Assembly (NCBI RefSeq): GCF_003253705.1
Contig: NZ_QKYU01000001.1
Location: 1 to 64,000, forward strand
From: Humitalea rosea
GTDB taxonomy: Bacteria > Pseudomonadota > Alphaproteobacteria > Acetobacterales > Acetobacteraceae
Direction of reading: 5' to 3'
DNA length: 64,000 nt
In this document: in pieces, positions 35,208 to 44,425 of the stretch
How positions within the stretch are numbered: position 1 is the stretch's first letter
Layout of the letters: every line of letters begins with the position of its first letter
Position numbers and translations under genes: made by a program
The notes under the pieces: generated by a model
Databases searched by the model: none
Told to the model about the DNA's origin: nothing
Seen by the model: the letters and a program-made list of their open reading frames with translations, nothing else

Positions 35208-36251
35208 ATGAAGGTCGGCATCACGGGAATGGGCCGCATTGGCCGGCTGGCGCTGCGTGCCGCCATGGGGGCCGCCGACCGCCAGCCAGAGGACCCGCGT
35301 GCGCGGAACCGGCTGGAGGTCGTGCACCTCAATGAGATCAAGGGCGGTGCCGCGGCCATCGCCCATCTGTTGGAGTTCGACAGCGTCCAGGGCCGTTGGC
35401 GGGCGGATATCGCGGCCGAGGGCGGCGGCGCGATCCGCATCGGCGATCACCGCATGACCTATTCGGAACAGGCCGAGCCGGCGCGCATCCCCTGGGGCGA
35501 TCTCGGTGTCGATCTCGTCCTCGAATGCACCGGCAAATTCCTGGCGCCCGAAGCGTTGCAGGGCCACCTCGACCGTGGCGCCAAGCGGGTCATCGTCGCG
35601 GCACCCGTGAAATTCGACAGCGTGCTGAACGTGGTGGTCGGCGTGAATGAGCATCTCTACGACCCCGCTCGCCATCCGATCGTCACCGCCGCCTCCTGCA
35701 CCACGAATTGCCTCGCCCCGGTGGTGAAGGTGGTGCATGAGGCGATCGGCATCCGCCACGGCCAGATCACCACCATCCACGACCCGACCAACACCAATGT
35801 CGTGGTGGACGCGCCGCACAAGGATCTGCGGCGCGCGCGATCGGCCATGTTGTCGTTGCAGCCGACCACGACCGGCAGCGCCACGGCCATCGCGCTGATC
35901 TATCCCGATCTCAAGGGCAAGCTGAACGGCCATGCGGTGCGCGCGCCGGTGCTGAATGCCTCGCTCACCGACTGCGTCTTCGAGATGCGGCGGGAGACGA
36001 CCGCCGAGGAGGTCAACGCGCTCTTCGCCGCGGCCGCGGCCGGGCCGCTCGCGGGCATCCTCGGCTATGAGACGCGCCCGCTGGTCTCGGCGGATTATGC
36101 GCGGGATACGCGGAGTTCGATCGTCGATGCGCCGAGCACCATGGTGACCGACGGCACGCTGCTGAAGATCTACGCCTGGTATGACAATGAGATGGGCTAT
36201 GCCTGCCGCATGGTGGATCTCGCCTGCCACATGGAAAGCGTCGGGATATGA
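35208..36251 (+). CDS. ArsJ-associated glyceraldehyde-3-phosphate dehydrogenase
   Basis: NAD-dependent dehydrogenase, 347 aa. In this gene context the family uses arsenate in place of phosphate to make 1-arseno-3-phosphoglycerate, the ArsJ substrate. The Rossmann start is [15 protein letters not shown] and the catalytic block is AASCTTNC (Cys about 164). Its N-terminal half is unusual for housekeeping Gap: there is an insertion-like stretch with [14 protein letters not shown] near 24-37. It lies 25 bp after arsRC and overlaps arsJ by 4 bp, which is the main evidence for the arsenic role. Confidence 0.92.
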   Translation: MKVGITGMGRIGRLALRAAMGAADRQPEDPRARNRLEVVHLNEIKGGAAAIAHLLEFDSVQGRWRADIAAEGGGAIRIGDHRMTYSEQAEPARIPWGDLGVDLVLECTGKFLAPEALQGHLDRGAKRVIVAAPVKFDSVLNVVVGVNEHLYDPARHPIVTAASCTTNCLAPVVKVVHEAIGIRHGQITTIHDPTNTNVVVDAPHKDLRRARSAMLSLQPTTTGSATAIALIYPDLKGKLNGHAVRAPVLNASLTDCVFEMRRETTAEEVNALFAAAAAGPLAGILGYETRPLVSADYARDTRSSIVDAPSTMVTDGTLLKIYAWYDNEMGYACRMVDLACHMESVGI

Positions 36252-37474
36252 ATGCCGGCACCCGCAACTACGCCATCGTCACCGCCGCCTATTGGGGCTT
36301 CACGCTCACCGATGGCGCGCTGCGGATGCTGGTGCTGCTGCATTTCTTCCGGCTGGGCTACAGCCCTTTCACGCTGGCCTTGCTGTTCCTCCTGTATGAG
36401 GCCGCGGGGATCGGCGCGAACCTGATCGGCGGCTGGCTCGCCACCCGTTTCGGTATCGCGCGCATGCTGGCGGTGGGGCTCTCCACACAGATCGTCGGTT
36501 TCCTGCTGCTCTCCGCCATGTCTGCGGGCTGGAGCGCCGCACTCTCCGTCGCCTGGGTGGTGATGGCGCAAGGGATTTGCGGCGTCGCCAAGGACCTCAC
36601 CAAGACGGCGAGCAAATCCGCGATCAAGCTGACCGCGGGGGAAGCCGCGGGGCGCCTGTTCCACTGGGTGGCCTTCTTCACCGGCAGCAAGAACGCGATG
36701 AAGGGCTTTGGCTTCTTCCTTGGCGGGCTGCTGTTGGAGGCGCTCGGCTTTCGGGGCGCCCTCTGGGCCATGGCGGCGATGCTCGGTGCCATCCTGATCG
36801 CCGTCGTGCTGTCGCTGCCGCCACTGATGGGACGCGGCCCGGCATCGAAATCCGCCAAGGAGCTCTTCGCCAAGAACCGGGGCGTGAACCTGCTGGCCGG
36901 GGCGCGGGTGTTCCTGTTCGGTGCCCGCGACGTATGGTTCGTGGTCGGGCTGCCGGTGTTCCTCTACGCCTCGGGTTGGACCTTCACCATGGTGGGTGCC
37001 TTCCTCGCCGTTTGGACCATCGGCTACGGCATCATTCAGGCGGCGGCTCCCGCTGTCATTCGCAAGAGTGCCGATGGGCTGTCGTCGGAGGTGCCGGCGG
37101 CGCGCTTCTGGTCGCTGGGCCTGGCGATCGTCCCGGCTGTGCTCGCGGCGCTCCTCGTGGCCGGCGCGCCCCGGCCCGACATCATCGTGCCGATCGGATT
37201 GTGCCTGTTCGGCGTGGCTTTTGCCGTGAACTCCTCGGTCCATTCCTACCTTGTGCTGGCCTATGCCGGCAGCGAGAAGGCCGCCGAAGACGTCGGCTTC
37301 TATTACGCCGCCAATGCCGTCGGACGCTTCGCCGGCACGCTGCTCTCCGGCCTGCTCTACGCCTGGGGGGGGCTGACGGCCTGCCTGGTCGGTTCGGCCC
37401 TGATGCTTGCCGTCTGCTGGGTCTTGACGCTGGCCTTGCCGACGGGCGCCGCGGCCCGCACCGCGACGGCTTAG
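36248..37474 (+). CDS. arsJ: organoarsenical efflux MFS permease ArsJ
   Basis: Twelve-helix major-facilitator exporter, 408 aa, that expels 1-arseno-3-phosphoglycerate; the product breaks down outside to release As(V), giving arsenate resistance without reduction. The N-terminus [21 protein letters not shown] and the loop [17 protein letters not shown] are the ArsJ signatures. ATG 36248 overlaps the GAPDH stop. Last gene of the arsenic island; a 111-bp gap follows before the convergent ABC permease gene. Confidence 0.94.
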   Translation: MNAGTRNYAIVTAAYWGFTLTDGALRMLVLLHFFRLGYSPFTLALLFLLYEAAGIGANLIGGWLATRFGIARMLAVGLSTQIVGFLLLSAMSAGWSAALSVAWVVMAQGICGVAKDLTKTASKSAIKLTAGEAAGRLFHWVAFFTGSKNAMKGFGFFLGGLLLEALGFRGALWAMAAMLGAILIAVVLSLPPLMGRGPASKSAKELFAKNRGVNLLAGARVFLFGARDVWFVVGLPVFLYASGWTFTMVGAFLAVWTIGYGIIQAAAPAVIRKSADGLSSEVPAARFWSLGLAIVPAVLAALLVAGAPRPDIIVPIGLCLFGVAFAVNSSVHSYLVLAYAGSEKAAEDVGFYYAANAVGRFAGTLLSGLLYAWGGLTACLVGSALMLAVCWVLTLALPTGAAARTATA

Positions 37475-37585
37475 CGCTGTGCGCCTACGTCGATGTCACG
37501 CACCTCGGCGCCGATGGGCGGCGAGAGGCGATGCGGCGTTATGGCTTTGCGGGACATCGGGGGTCTGCGTTCCGGAACCTCAGGA

Positions 37586-38335
37586 TCAGGCAATTTCGCG
37601 TTTCCAGGGCGCCAGCCGCGCGCCGCCAAGCCGCGCCATTTGGCTCAGCACCAGGCCGACCGCCCCGAGCAGCACGACACCAACCAGCACCAGCGCCATG
37701 TCGAAGGTGTCGCGCCCCTCGATTAGCACGCCGCCGAGGCCGGTGCCTTTGGCCAGGAAGTATTCGGCGCCGATGGTCGCGAGCCAGGCATGCATCAGCC
37801 CCAGCTGCACACCGGTCATCATCGATGGCAGGGCTGCCGGCAGGCGGATGCGCGCCAGCGACTGCCAAGGGCCGAACCGCAGCACCGATCCGACCTCCAG
37901 CAAGGCGCGTGGCGTGCCGGCAATGCCCTCCCAGCTGTTCAGCACCATCGGCGTGAAGGTGGCAAGCGCGATGAAGATGATGCGTGCCTCCTCGCCAAAG
38001 CCGAACCACATGGCGATGAGCGGAATCCAGGCGAAGACGGCGACATTCTTCAAGGCGTGAAAGCTCGGCCCAAGCAGGCGGTCGGCGGGCCGCGACAGGC
38101 CGCAGAGCAGGCCGAAGCACAGGCCAAGACCCGCCCCGAGCACGAAGCCGGCAAGGCAGCGCCCGAGACTCGCACCGAGTGCCAGGAAGATCGCGGGGTC
38201 GGTCAGCACACGCCAGGCCGTTGCCGCGACCTCGCCCGGTGGCGCAAGCAGCCTGGGATCGGCCAGGCCCCCCGCAGCCACACCCTGCCATAGCGCCAGC
38301 AGCCCCAATGGCAGCACCAGCCCCCGCGCGTTCAT
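37586..38335 (-). CDS. ABC transporter permease, SsuC/TauC type (second copy)
   Basis: Inner-membrane permease, 249 aa with about six helices. The EAA-type cytoplasmic loop is GIAGTPRALLEVGSVLRFGPWQSLARIRLPAALP (about 135-168). ATG 38335 overlaps the stop of the first permease gene by 4 bp. Together with the other permease, the ATPase and the binding protein it forms a heterodimeric-permease transporter for sulfonates or a similar organosulfur or nitrogen compound. Last gene of the operon. Confidence 0.88.
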   Translation of the reverse strand: MNARGLVLPLGLLALWQGVAAGGLADPRLLAPPGEVAATAWRVLTDPAIFLALGASLGRCLAGFVLGAGLGLCFGLLCGLSRPADRLLGPSFHALKNVAVFAWIPLIAMWFGFGEEARIIFIALATFTPMVLNSWEGIAGTPRALLEVGSVLRFGPWQSLARIRLPAALPSMMTGVQLGLMHAWLATIGAEYFLAKGTGLGGVLIEGRDTFDMALVLVGVVLLGAVGLVLSQMARLGGARLAPWKREIA

Positions 38336-39132
38336 GCCGCCCGCCAGGGTTGCAGCCGTCGTTCCAGCAGGGCCAACGAGGCATCGAACACCAGGCCCAC
38401 TGCGGCGATCACCACCATGCCCGCGATGACCATGTCCATCTGGAACATCTGCCGCCCCCAGACGAGCAGGAAGCCGAGCCCTTCGGCCGAGGCCAGCAGC
38501 TCCACCGCCACCAGCGCCTTCCAGCAGCTCGTCAGCCCGTAGCGGATGCCGGTGAAGACCGGCGGCACCGCGGCCGGCAGCACCACGTGGCGCAGCACCT
38601 GCCAGCGGCTGTAGCGGAAGGCCGTGCCGACCTCGACCCAGCCGCGCGGCACGGCGCGGATGCCGGCCAGGGTGTTGAGGGTGACCGGCACCAGCGCGGC
38701 CTTGGCGATGATGACGATCTTCAGCGCCTCGCCGATGCCGAGCGGCAGCATCAGCAGCGGCACCCAGCCGATCACCGGCACCTGCGCGATGGCGACGAAG
38801 CTTGGCCGCAGGTAATCCTCCACGCGCGGTGACAAGGCCATGGCAGCACCGAGCGCCAGCCCGAGCACGGCGCCGATGGCAAAGCCCTGGACCACGCGTC
38901 CCATGCTCCACAGCGCATGGCTTTGCAGCTCGCCCGATTGCCACAGCTCCGTGAGCGTGGCCCAGACCTCGGCGGGGGCGGGCAGGATGGCGGGCGTCAG
39001 CCAGCCGGCCCGCGCGGCGGCGGCCCAGGCCAGGAGGCCGAGCAGAGGCAGAAGGAGTGCCGCGGGCCATGCCGGCAGGCGCCAGGCGCGTGGCCCCGCG
39101 GCGGCGCGGGGAAGGGTGATCGAGACCGACAT
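38332..39132 (-). CDS. ABC transporter permease, SsuC/TauC type (first copy)
   Basis: Inner-membrane permease, 266 aa, six helices with an N-terminal one at about 22-42. The EAA loop is GIRAVPRGWVEVGTAFRYSRWQVLRHVVLPAA. It differs from the downstream permease, so the transporter probably uses a heterodimer rather than the usual SsuC homodimer. The start ATG at 39132 overlaps the binding-protein stop (39132-39134). Confidence 0.88.
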   Translation of the reverse strand: MSVSITLPRAAAGPRAWRLPAWPAALLLPLLGLLAWAAAARAGWLTPAILPAPAEVWATLTELWQSGELQSHALWSMGRVVQGFAIGAVLGLALGAAMALSPRVEDYLRPSFVAIAQVPVIGWVPLLMLPLGIGEALKIVIIAKAALVPVTLNTLAGIRAVPRGWVEVGTAFRYSRWQVLRHVVLPAAVPPVFTGIRYGLTSCWKALVAVELLASAEGLGFLLVWGRQMFQMDMVIAGMVVIAAVGLVFDASLALLERRLQPWRAA

Positions 39133-40202
39133 CACACGACGATCTCCCGCCCTTCGGCATCGCGCCGTGTCCAGCGCCGCTCCAGCCCCAGCTCCCGCAG
39201 GGCGGCATCGAGGTGGGTCGTGTCGAACCAGGCGGCCGTATCCACCTGGCGGCGCACCAGCCGGTGCTCCAGCGCCTGATCGGCCTGGATCCGGTACTGG
39301 CCCCGCAGGAAGGCGTCGAGCAGCGGATTGTTGCGGAAGGCCAGCGGCAGATCGGCGAAATCCTCCCGGAAGTTTTCCACCGAATGACCGGATTTGCCCC
39401 AGATCTGGAACAGCTCCTCCCGGTTCTCCTCCTTCGAGGCCCAATCGGAGGCGCGGACGAAGCTGTTCACGATGCGCCCGGTGAGCTCGTGATGATCCTT
39501 GTCGAACGCCTCCTGCACCAGCAGGTGCGAATGCCGGGCAAAGCCGGGATTGTCGCCCTTGGTGCTGTAGACGATCTTCGCCAGACCACGCCGTTGCAGC
39601 CCGAACAGCACCGGCGAGCTAAAGGCCGCATCGATGCTGCGTGTCGCGAGTGCCGCATCCGACGCCGCGAAATCCAGATTGACCACGCGCAGATCGCGCT
39701 CGGTCAGGTTGTTCGCCGCCAGCACCTTGACGATCGCCAGATGCAGGTTGGTGCCGCGGTGCCAGGCGACGGTCTTGCCGCGCAGGTCGGCGGGGCCGCG
39801 GATCGTGCTGTCCGGCGGCACGGCGAGGTAGATCGGATTGTTCACGCCGCTCGCCAGGATCAGCCTGGTGCGCAGCCCGTTGGCGCGCCCGATCACCGCA
39901 GGCAGGTCGCCCTGCACTGCGAAATCGAGTTGGTTGTTCGCCAGCGCCTCGTTCACCGCGGGGCCGGCACCGGCAAAGAAGGACCACCGGATTTCCAGGC
40001 CGCGTTCGTCGGCCAGGTCGCGTTCCAGCCATCCTTCGGCATGGGAGGCCGCGATGGGCGAACCGCCGGTGAACTGGCGGTTGCCGGCACCGATCGAGGC
40101 GAAGCCGATGCGCACCACGCGCGTCTGGGCGCGCAGAATACGCGGGGCGAAGAGCGAGGCGGTGGCCGCGGCCACCGCGATGCGTCGGGGGATCGTTGTC
40201 AT
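39132..40202 (-). CDS. ABC transporter substrate-binding protein, SsuA/TauA-like
   Basis: Periplasmic binding protein, 356 aa, of the aliphatic sulfonate / taurine / nitrate-like class. The signal peptide is about 1-25 (ends ILRA-Q). Family features: DFAVQGDLPAVIGRANG (about 93-109) and a DLRGKTVAWHRGTNLHLAIVKVLAANNL block (about 140-167). The ligand is predicted to be an organosulfonate because of the facing monooxygenase and sulfate genes. It overlaps the ATPase gene by 4 bp. Confidence 0.87.
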   Translation of the reverse strand: MTTIPRRIAVAAATASLFAPRILRAQTRVVRIGFASIGAGNRQFTGGSPIAASHAEGWLERDLADERGLEIRWSFFAGAGPAVNEALANNQLDFAVQGDLPAVIGRANGLRTRLILASGVNNPIYLAVPPDSTIRGPADLRGKTVAWHRGTNLHLAIVKVLAANNLTERDLRVVNLDFAASDAALATRSIDAAFSSPVLFGLQRRGLAKIVYSTKGDNPGFARHSHLLVQEAFDKDHHELTGRIVNSFVRASDWASKEENREELFQIWGKSGHSVENFREDFADLPLAFRNNPLLDAFLRGQYRIQADQALEHRLVRRQVDTAAWFDTTHLDAALRELGLERRWTRRDAEGREIVV

Positions 40203-41032
40203 GGCTGGAGGGGTCCTTCCGTGCTGATGCCGTCGTCGAGCATCGCCAGAACCTCGGCGCGCAGCCGGGCGAAGGCGGGATCGGCGTGGTCCCGCGTGAT
40301 GCTGCGGGGGAGATCGAGGATGCGGGCAATGCGCCCTGGCCGCGGCGTCATCACGACGAGGCGGGTGCCCAGCAGCAGGGCCTCATCCACATCATGGGTG
40401 ACGAGCAGCATGGTGGTGCGCTCGCGCTCCCAGATGCGGCGCAGTTCGCGCTGCAGTCGGGCGCGGGTCAGCGCGTCGAGTGCGCCGAAGGGTTCATCCA
40501 TCAGCAGAACGTCGGGGCCATTGACCAGTCCGCGCGCTATCGCCGCGCGCTGAGCCATGCCGCCGGACAGTTGGTGCGGCCAGGCATCCTCGAAGCCCGC
40601 GAGGCCGACCAGGGCGATATGCTCGGCGACGGCAAGGCGCTTCGCCTCTGGACCGCCTGGCGCATTCAGCAGCGCGGTCGCGACGTTTTGCGTGACGGTG
40701 AGCCAGGGAAACAGACGCGGCTCCTGGAACACCAGGCCGCGTTGCAGGCTGGGCCCCGCAATCGGCACGCCGGCATGCAGCAGCGTGCCGGTATCGGCGC
40801 GATCCAGCCCGGCGAAAAGGCGGAGCAGCGTGGATTTGCCGCAACCGCTGGCGCCGAGAATGGTGACGAACTCGCCGGCTGCGACATCAAGATCGACGCC
40901 GGCGAGCGCCACCAGATCGGTGCCCGCGATGCGGAAACGACGCGAGACGCCGCGCGCGGACAGGGCGCAGCGCGCCGCGTCGAGGCTGGCCTGCCGCAGG
41001 GGGGGCGGCGTGGCCTTCAGAACCGCGCTCAT
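40199..41032 (-). CDS. ABC transporter ATP-binding protein, SsuB/TauB-like
   Basis: ATPase of the sulfonate-type transporter, 277 aa. Walker A GASGCGKST (about 60-68), Q-loop VFQEPRLFPW, signature LSGGMAQR, Walker [13 protein letters not shown] and switch His in LLVTHDVDEA are all intact. ATG 41032 chosen; the frame is open to 41218, but that part is Pro-rich and unlike the family. First gene of the operon, preceded by the 565-bp regulatory gap. Confidence 0.9.
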   Translation of the reverse strand: MSAVLKATPPPLRQASLDAARCALSARGVSRRFRIAGTDLVALAGVDLDVAAGEFVTILGASGCGKSTLLRLFAGLDRADTGTLLHAGVPIAGPSLQRGLVFQEPRLFPWLTVTQNVATALLNAPGGPEAKRLAVAEHIALVGLAGFEDAWPHQLSGGMAQRAAIARGLVNGPDVLLMDEPFGALDALTRARLQRELRRIWERERTTMLLVTHDVDEALLLGTRLVVMTPRPGRIARILDLPRSITRDHADPAFARLRAEVLAMLDDGISTEGPLQP

Positions 41033-41597
41033 CGCGCGACCCGGCGGCTGTTCGCCCCCACGCGGCGCTGCGGGGGCGAGATCGGCCAATGGGGGAGGAG
41101 GGGGCAGGAACGAGGGTGGCGTGGCATGGCATGGCCCGATGCAAGGGGAGGGGGGAAGTGCGGCGCGACCCGGGAGCGCCACGTCAACGGCCACGGCTGC
41201 TGCGTGGCCGGCCTGCACGCAGGGTCAACAGCCCTGGCGGCGCGGTTCGACGCGCAGGCCGCACGCCATCTCGGAGACCATCATGCGAGACCTCCTGTCA
41301 CCTTCACCCGACCTTGAGTGGCCGGGGTGATCATCGATTCCACGTTTTCTAAATGGAGTCAATCATATTTAACGATCATAAATAGTGTGATATATGACCA
41401 TATATATCAATTAGATAATGTATGATTCGTCTCGGTATGGGGTTTCCGCATCGTCGGATGCCGCCATGAGGATCGGGAATATCTCTATCAACGTTTATAT
41501 GTGAGTCTTTTCTTGTTTAACGATTGGATGGCGTGTTTGATGACCGCAGAGTGCCGATCGCACCCGCCGGCGTGCTCACCGAGCCAAGGACAAGCCC
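41033..41597. promoter_or_regulatory. 565-bp divergent regulatory gap between the sulfonate and sulfate operons
   Basis: No gene is convincing here. The part next to the ATPase gene is GC-rich; the part from about 41335 to 41530 is AT-rich and probably holds promoters for both operons. It contains the inverted repeat at 41388-41409. A ribosome site AAGGA precedes the monooxygenase ATG. Confidence 0.55.
41388..41409. promoter_or_regulatory. candidate operator: inverted repeat TGATATAT-N6-ATATATCA
   Basis: Perfect 8-bp arms at 41388-41395 and 41402-41409 around GACCAT, midway between the divergent sulfonate and sulfate operons. The regulator is unknown; none is encoded next to it. Confidence 0.4.
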
Positions 41598-42941
41598 ATG
41601 ACCGACCGCAGCCTGAACCTGAACCTGTTCATCTACCCCGATGGGCATCATGAGGCCGCCTGGCGCTATCCGGGATCGCAACCCGATCGGATCCTGGACC
41701 TCGGATGGTTCCAGGCCCTGGCGCAGCGTGCCGAGGCAGCGGCCTTTGATGCGGTCTTCTTCGCCGATGGCCCGGCCCTGGCCGAGAACATCCAGTATGC
41801 GCCGAGGTTCCGGCTCGAGCCGATCACACTGCTGGCCGGCATCGCCGCGGCGACCTCGCGCATCGGGCTGATCGCCACCGCCTCGACCACCTATTACGAG
41901 CCCTACAACCTCGCGCGGCTGTTCGCTTCGGTGGACCATCTCAGCCATGGCCGCGTGGGCTGGAACATCGTCACCACGTCATCGCCGGCCGCCGCGCGGA
42001 ACTTCGGGCTCGAGGAACATCCCGCCCATGCCGCGCGCTATGCGCGGGCAGAGGAGTTCGTCGATGTGGTCACGAAACTCTGGGACTCGTGGGAGGATGA
42101 CGCGATCATCGCCGATGCCGCCAGCGGCCTCTATGCCGATCCCGCCAAGATCCACGCGATCGAGCATGTCGGCCGCCACTTCCGCGTGCGCGGGCCGCTG
42201 AACGCACCGCGCTCGCCGCAAGGGCGGCCGGTCTATGTGCAGGCAGGCTCCTCCGAGGACGGCCGTGGCTTCGCCGCGCGCCATGCCGAGGCGATCTTCA
42301 CCGCGCATCAGACACTCGGCGCCGCCCAGGCCTTCTACGCCGACATCAAGGCCCGCGCGCTGGGCGTCGGGCGACGGCCGGAACACATCAAGATACTGCC
42401 CGGGCTCAGCCCCTTCATCGGCAGCACGCAGGCCGAGGCCCGCGCCTTGCAGGAGCAGTTCAACGCGCTGACCCAGCCGGCCTACTCGCTCCAGCAACTG
42501 CGTCAGATGCTGGGTGTGGATTTCTCCGGCCACGACCTCGATGCACCCTTCCCGCGCCATCTGATCCAGCCGGAGAATTCGCAGGCCGTCGCGAGCCGGT
42601 TCCAGGTCGTGCTCGACATCGTGGATCGCGAACAGCCCACGTTGCGCGGGCTGCTCCACCGGCTGGCCGGGGCGCGGGGCCATTTCGTCATGGCCGGCAC
42701 CCCCGATCAGGTCGCCGACCACATCGAGACCTGGTTCACCCAAGGGGCGGCGGATGGCTTCAACGTGATGCCGCCCTGGCTGCCCGGCGGCTTCGAGATC
42801 TTTGCCGACGAGGTCGTGCCGATCCTGCGCCGCCGCGGGCTGTTCCGCAGCGCCTATGCCGGCAGCACGCTGCGCGACCATCTGGGCCTGCCGCGGCCGC
42901 CGAGCCTCTACAACCAGCCGGCCCGGCAGTTGGCGTCGTGA
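41598..42941 (+). CDS. FMN-dependent monooxygenase, NtaA/SnaA/DszA family
   Basis: Two-component flavin monooxygenase large subunit of the luciferase-like superfamily, 447 aa. The N-terminus LNLFIYPDGHHEAAWRYPGS and the block GRVGWNIVTTSSPAAARNFG (about 117-136) are NtaA/DszA-family signatures. With a flavin reductase it would cleave a C-S or C-N bond in an organosulfur or amino-polycarboxylate compound. Its position between sulfonate and sulfate uptake genes points to desulfurisation. No reductase gene is adjacent. Confidence 0.9.
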   Translation: MTDRSLNLNLFIYPDGHHEAAWRYPGSQPDRILDLGWFQALAQRAEAAAFDAVFFADGPALAENIQYAPRFRLEPITLLAGIAAATSRIGLIATASTTYYEPYNLARLFASVDHLSHGRVGWNIVTTSSPAAARNFGLEEHPAHAARYARAEEFVDVVTKLWDSWEDDAIIADAASGLYADPAKIHAIEHVGRHFRVRGPLNAPRSPQGRPVYVQAGSSEDGRGFAARHAEAIFTAHQTLGAAQAFYADIKARALGVGRRPEHIKILPGLSPFIGSTQAEARALQEQFNALTQPAYSLQQLRQMLGVDFSGHDLDAPFPRHLIQPENSQAVASRFQVVLDIVDREQPTLRGLLHRLAGARGHFVMAGTPDQVADHIETWFTQGAADGFNVMPPWLPGGFEIFADEVVPILRRRGLFRSAYAGSTLRDHLGLPRPPSLYNQPARQLAS

Positions 42942-42986
42942 GCAGGGACGGCAGGGCTGTGTCAGCCGCCGCGCGGCCCGTCGCAC

Positions 42987-43409
42987 ATGACCGCCCCATC
43001 CGCGACATGGCCGGTGCTTGACGGCTTCCGCGCCTCCCTCTCGCCGGAGGGCGACGGGCTGCGGGTCGAGGTGCAGACCACCGAGGGCGCCGTGCTCCGC
43101 TTTGGCATGGATCACCGGGCCGTGAGCGCGGTGGTCGCCTGCCTGCTCGACGTCGCGCGCCGCGCGCCGCCGGGCATACCGCCTGGTCCCGCCGCCCGCG
43201 TTGCCGCCGATGCCGTCGGCGTTGCGCTCTCCGACGCGGGCGAAGCCCTGCTGGTCTTCGAAACCGGCGGCGCGGCGCTGTCCTACGCCTTGCCGCCCGA
43301 TGCCCTGGCCGAGCTGGCCAGAGGCTTGCGGCAAGTGGGCCGGCACACATCCCGCTTGCGCGCACCGCCCCAAGTCATCCACCCTCACCCCAGGAGACAT
43401 GGCGCATGA
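42987..43409 (+). CDS. hypothetical protein in the sulfate-uptake operon, 140 aa
   Basis: Not recognised. Soluble, no signal peptide. It looks like one alpha/beta domain: [29 protein letters not shown] (split by turns, about 12-40), a helix ([14 protein letters not shown]), a second strand pair ending [17 protein letters not shown], and a final helix. The ORF lies 45 bp after the monooxygenase gene and its stop overlaps the ATG of the sulfate-binding-protein gene (ATGA), so it is firmly part of the operon. A sulfur-related accessory role is inference from context only. Confidence 0.7.
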   Translation: MTAPSATWPVLDGFRASLSPEGDGLRVEVQTTEGAVLRFGMDHRAVSAVVACLLDVARRAPPGIPPGPAARVAADAVGVALSDAGEALLVFETGGAALSYALPPDALAELARGLRQVGRHTSRLRAPPQVIHPHPRRHGA

Positions 43410-44425
43410 TGCCCACCCCCCTCAGACGCCGCGCGCTGATGGCGGCCACGGCAACCAGCCTGTTGGCCAGTGGCGCCAGGGCGCAGGCGGCAACCACGCT
43501 GCTGAACGTCAGCTATGATCCGACGCGGGAATTCTACCGCGAGTTCAACCGCATCTTCGCGGCGAGCTGGGCGGCGCAAGGCCACCCGCGCCCGAACATC
43601 AACACCTCGCATGGCGGATCGGGCCAGCAGGCACGCAGCGTGATCGACGGCCTGGCAGCCGATGTCGTGACGCTCGCATTGGCCTATGACATCGATGCGA
43701 TCGCCGAGCGTGGCCTGATCGCCCCCGACTGGCAGAAGCGCCTGCCGGACAACAGCTCGCCCTACACCAGCACGATCGTGTTCCTGACGCGGCGCGGCAA
43801 CCCCAAGGGCGTGAAGGACTGGGGCGACCTGCTGAAGCCGGGCGTCGCCATCATCACGCCCAACCCCAAGACATCCGGCGGCGCACGCTGGAACTACCTG
43901 GCACTCTGGGGCTGGGCACTCGCCCAGCCTGGCGGCACCGCACAGACGGCGGAGCAGGCGGTCACGCAGCTCTTCCGGCAGGTGCCGGTGCTCGACACCG
44001 GCGCGCGCGGTTCCACCACGACCTTCGTGCAGCGCGGCCAGGGCGATGTGCTGCTCGCCTGGGAGAATGAGGCACATCTGGCACTCCGGGAGTTTCCGCA
44101 AGGCGGGCTTGAAATCGTGTACCCCCGCTTCTCGATCCTGGCCGAACCGCCGGTCGCGGTGGTCGATGCCAATGTCGATCGGCGCGGCACGCGCGCGACT
44201 GCGGAGGCCTATCTGCGCTACCTCTACACGGACGAGGCGCAGCATCTGGCGGCAAAGCACTTCTACCGTCCACGCGATCGCGCGGCGCTTCAGGCCAATG
44301 CGTCACGCTTCCCCGGCATCGAACTCATCACGGTGGATGCGGTGTTCGGCGGCTGGGCCCAGGCGCAGCGGACGCATTTCAACGATGGCGGCATCTTCGA
44401 CCGCATCTACCAGCCGGGACGATGA
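43406..44425 (+). CDS. sulfate/thiosulfate ABC transporter substrate-binding protein
   Basis: Periplasmic sulfate-binding protein of the Sbp/CysP family, 339 aa. The signal ([20 protein letters not shown], cleavage near 27) has a twin-Arg-like start. Family motifs: [17 protein letters not shown] (about 32-48), [16 protein letters not shown] (about 68-83), and [22 protein letters not shown] (split near 152-173), which forms the sulfate pocket. Overlaps the neighbouring genes on both sides by 4 bp. Whether it prefers sulfate or thiosulfate cannot be told. Confidence 0.93.
   Translation: MMPTPLRRRALMAATATSLLASGARAQAATTLLNVSYDPTREFYREFNRIFAASWAAQGHPRPNINTSHGGSGQQARSVIDGLAADVVTLALAYDIDAIAERGLIAPDWQKRLPDNSSPYTSTIVFLTRRGNPKGVKDWGDLLKPGVAIITPNPKTSGGARWNYLALWGWALAQPGGTAQTAEQAVTQLFRQVPVLDTGARGSTTTFVQRGQGDVLLAWENEAHLALREFPQGGLEIVYPRFSILAEPPVAVVDANVDRRGTRATAEAYLRYLYTDEAQHLAAKHFYRPRDRAALQANASRFPGIELITVDAVFGGWAQAQRTHFNDGGIFDRIYQPGR

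Noticed and set aside
41033-41340. Possible Cys-containing leader peptide upstream of the sulfate operon
   Set aside because: A frame with two adjacent Cys exists near 41200, but it has no clear ribosome site, and no attenuator structure could be recognised.
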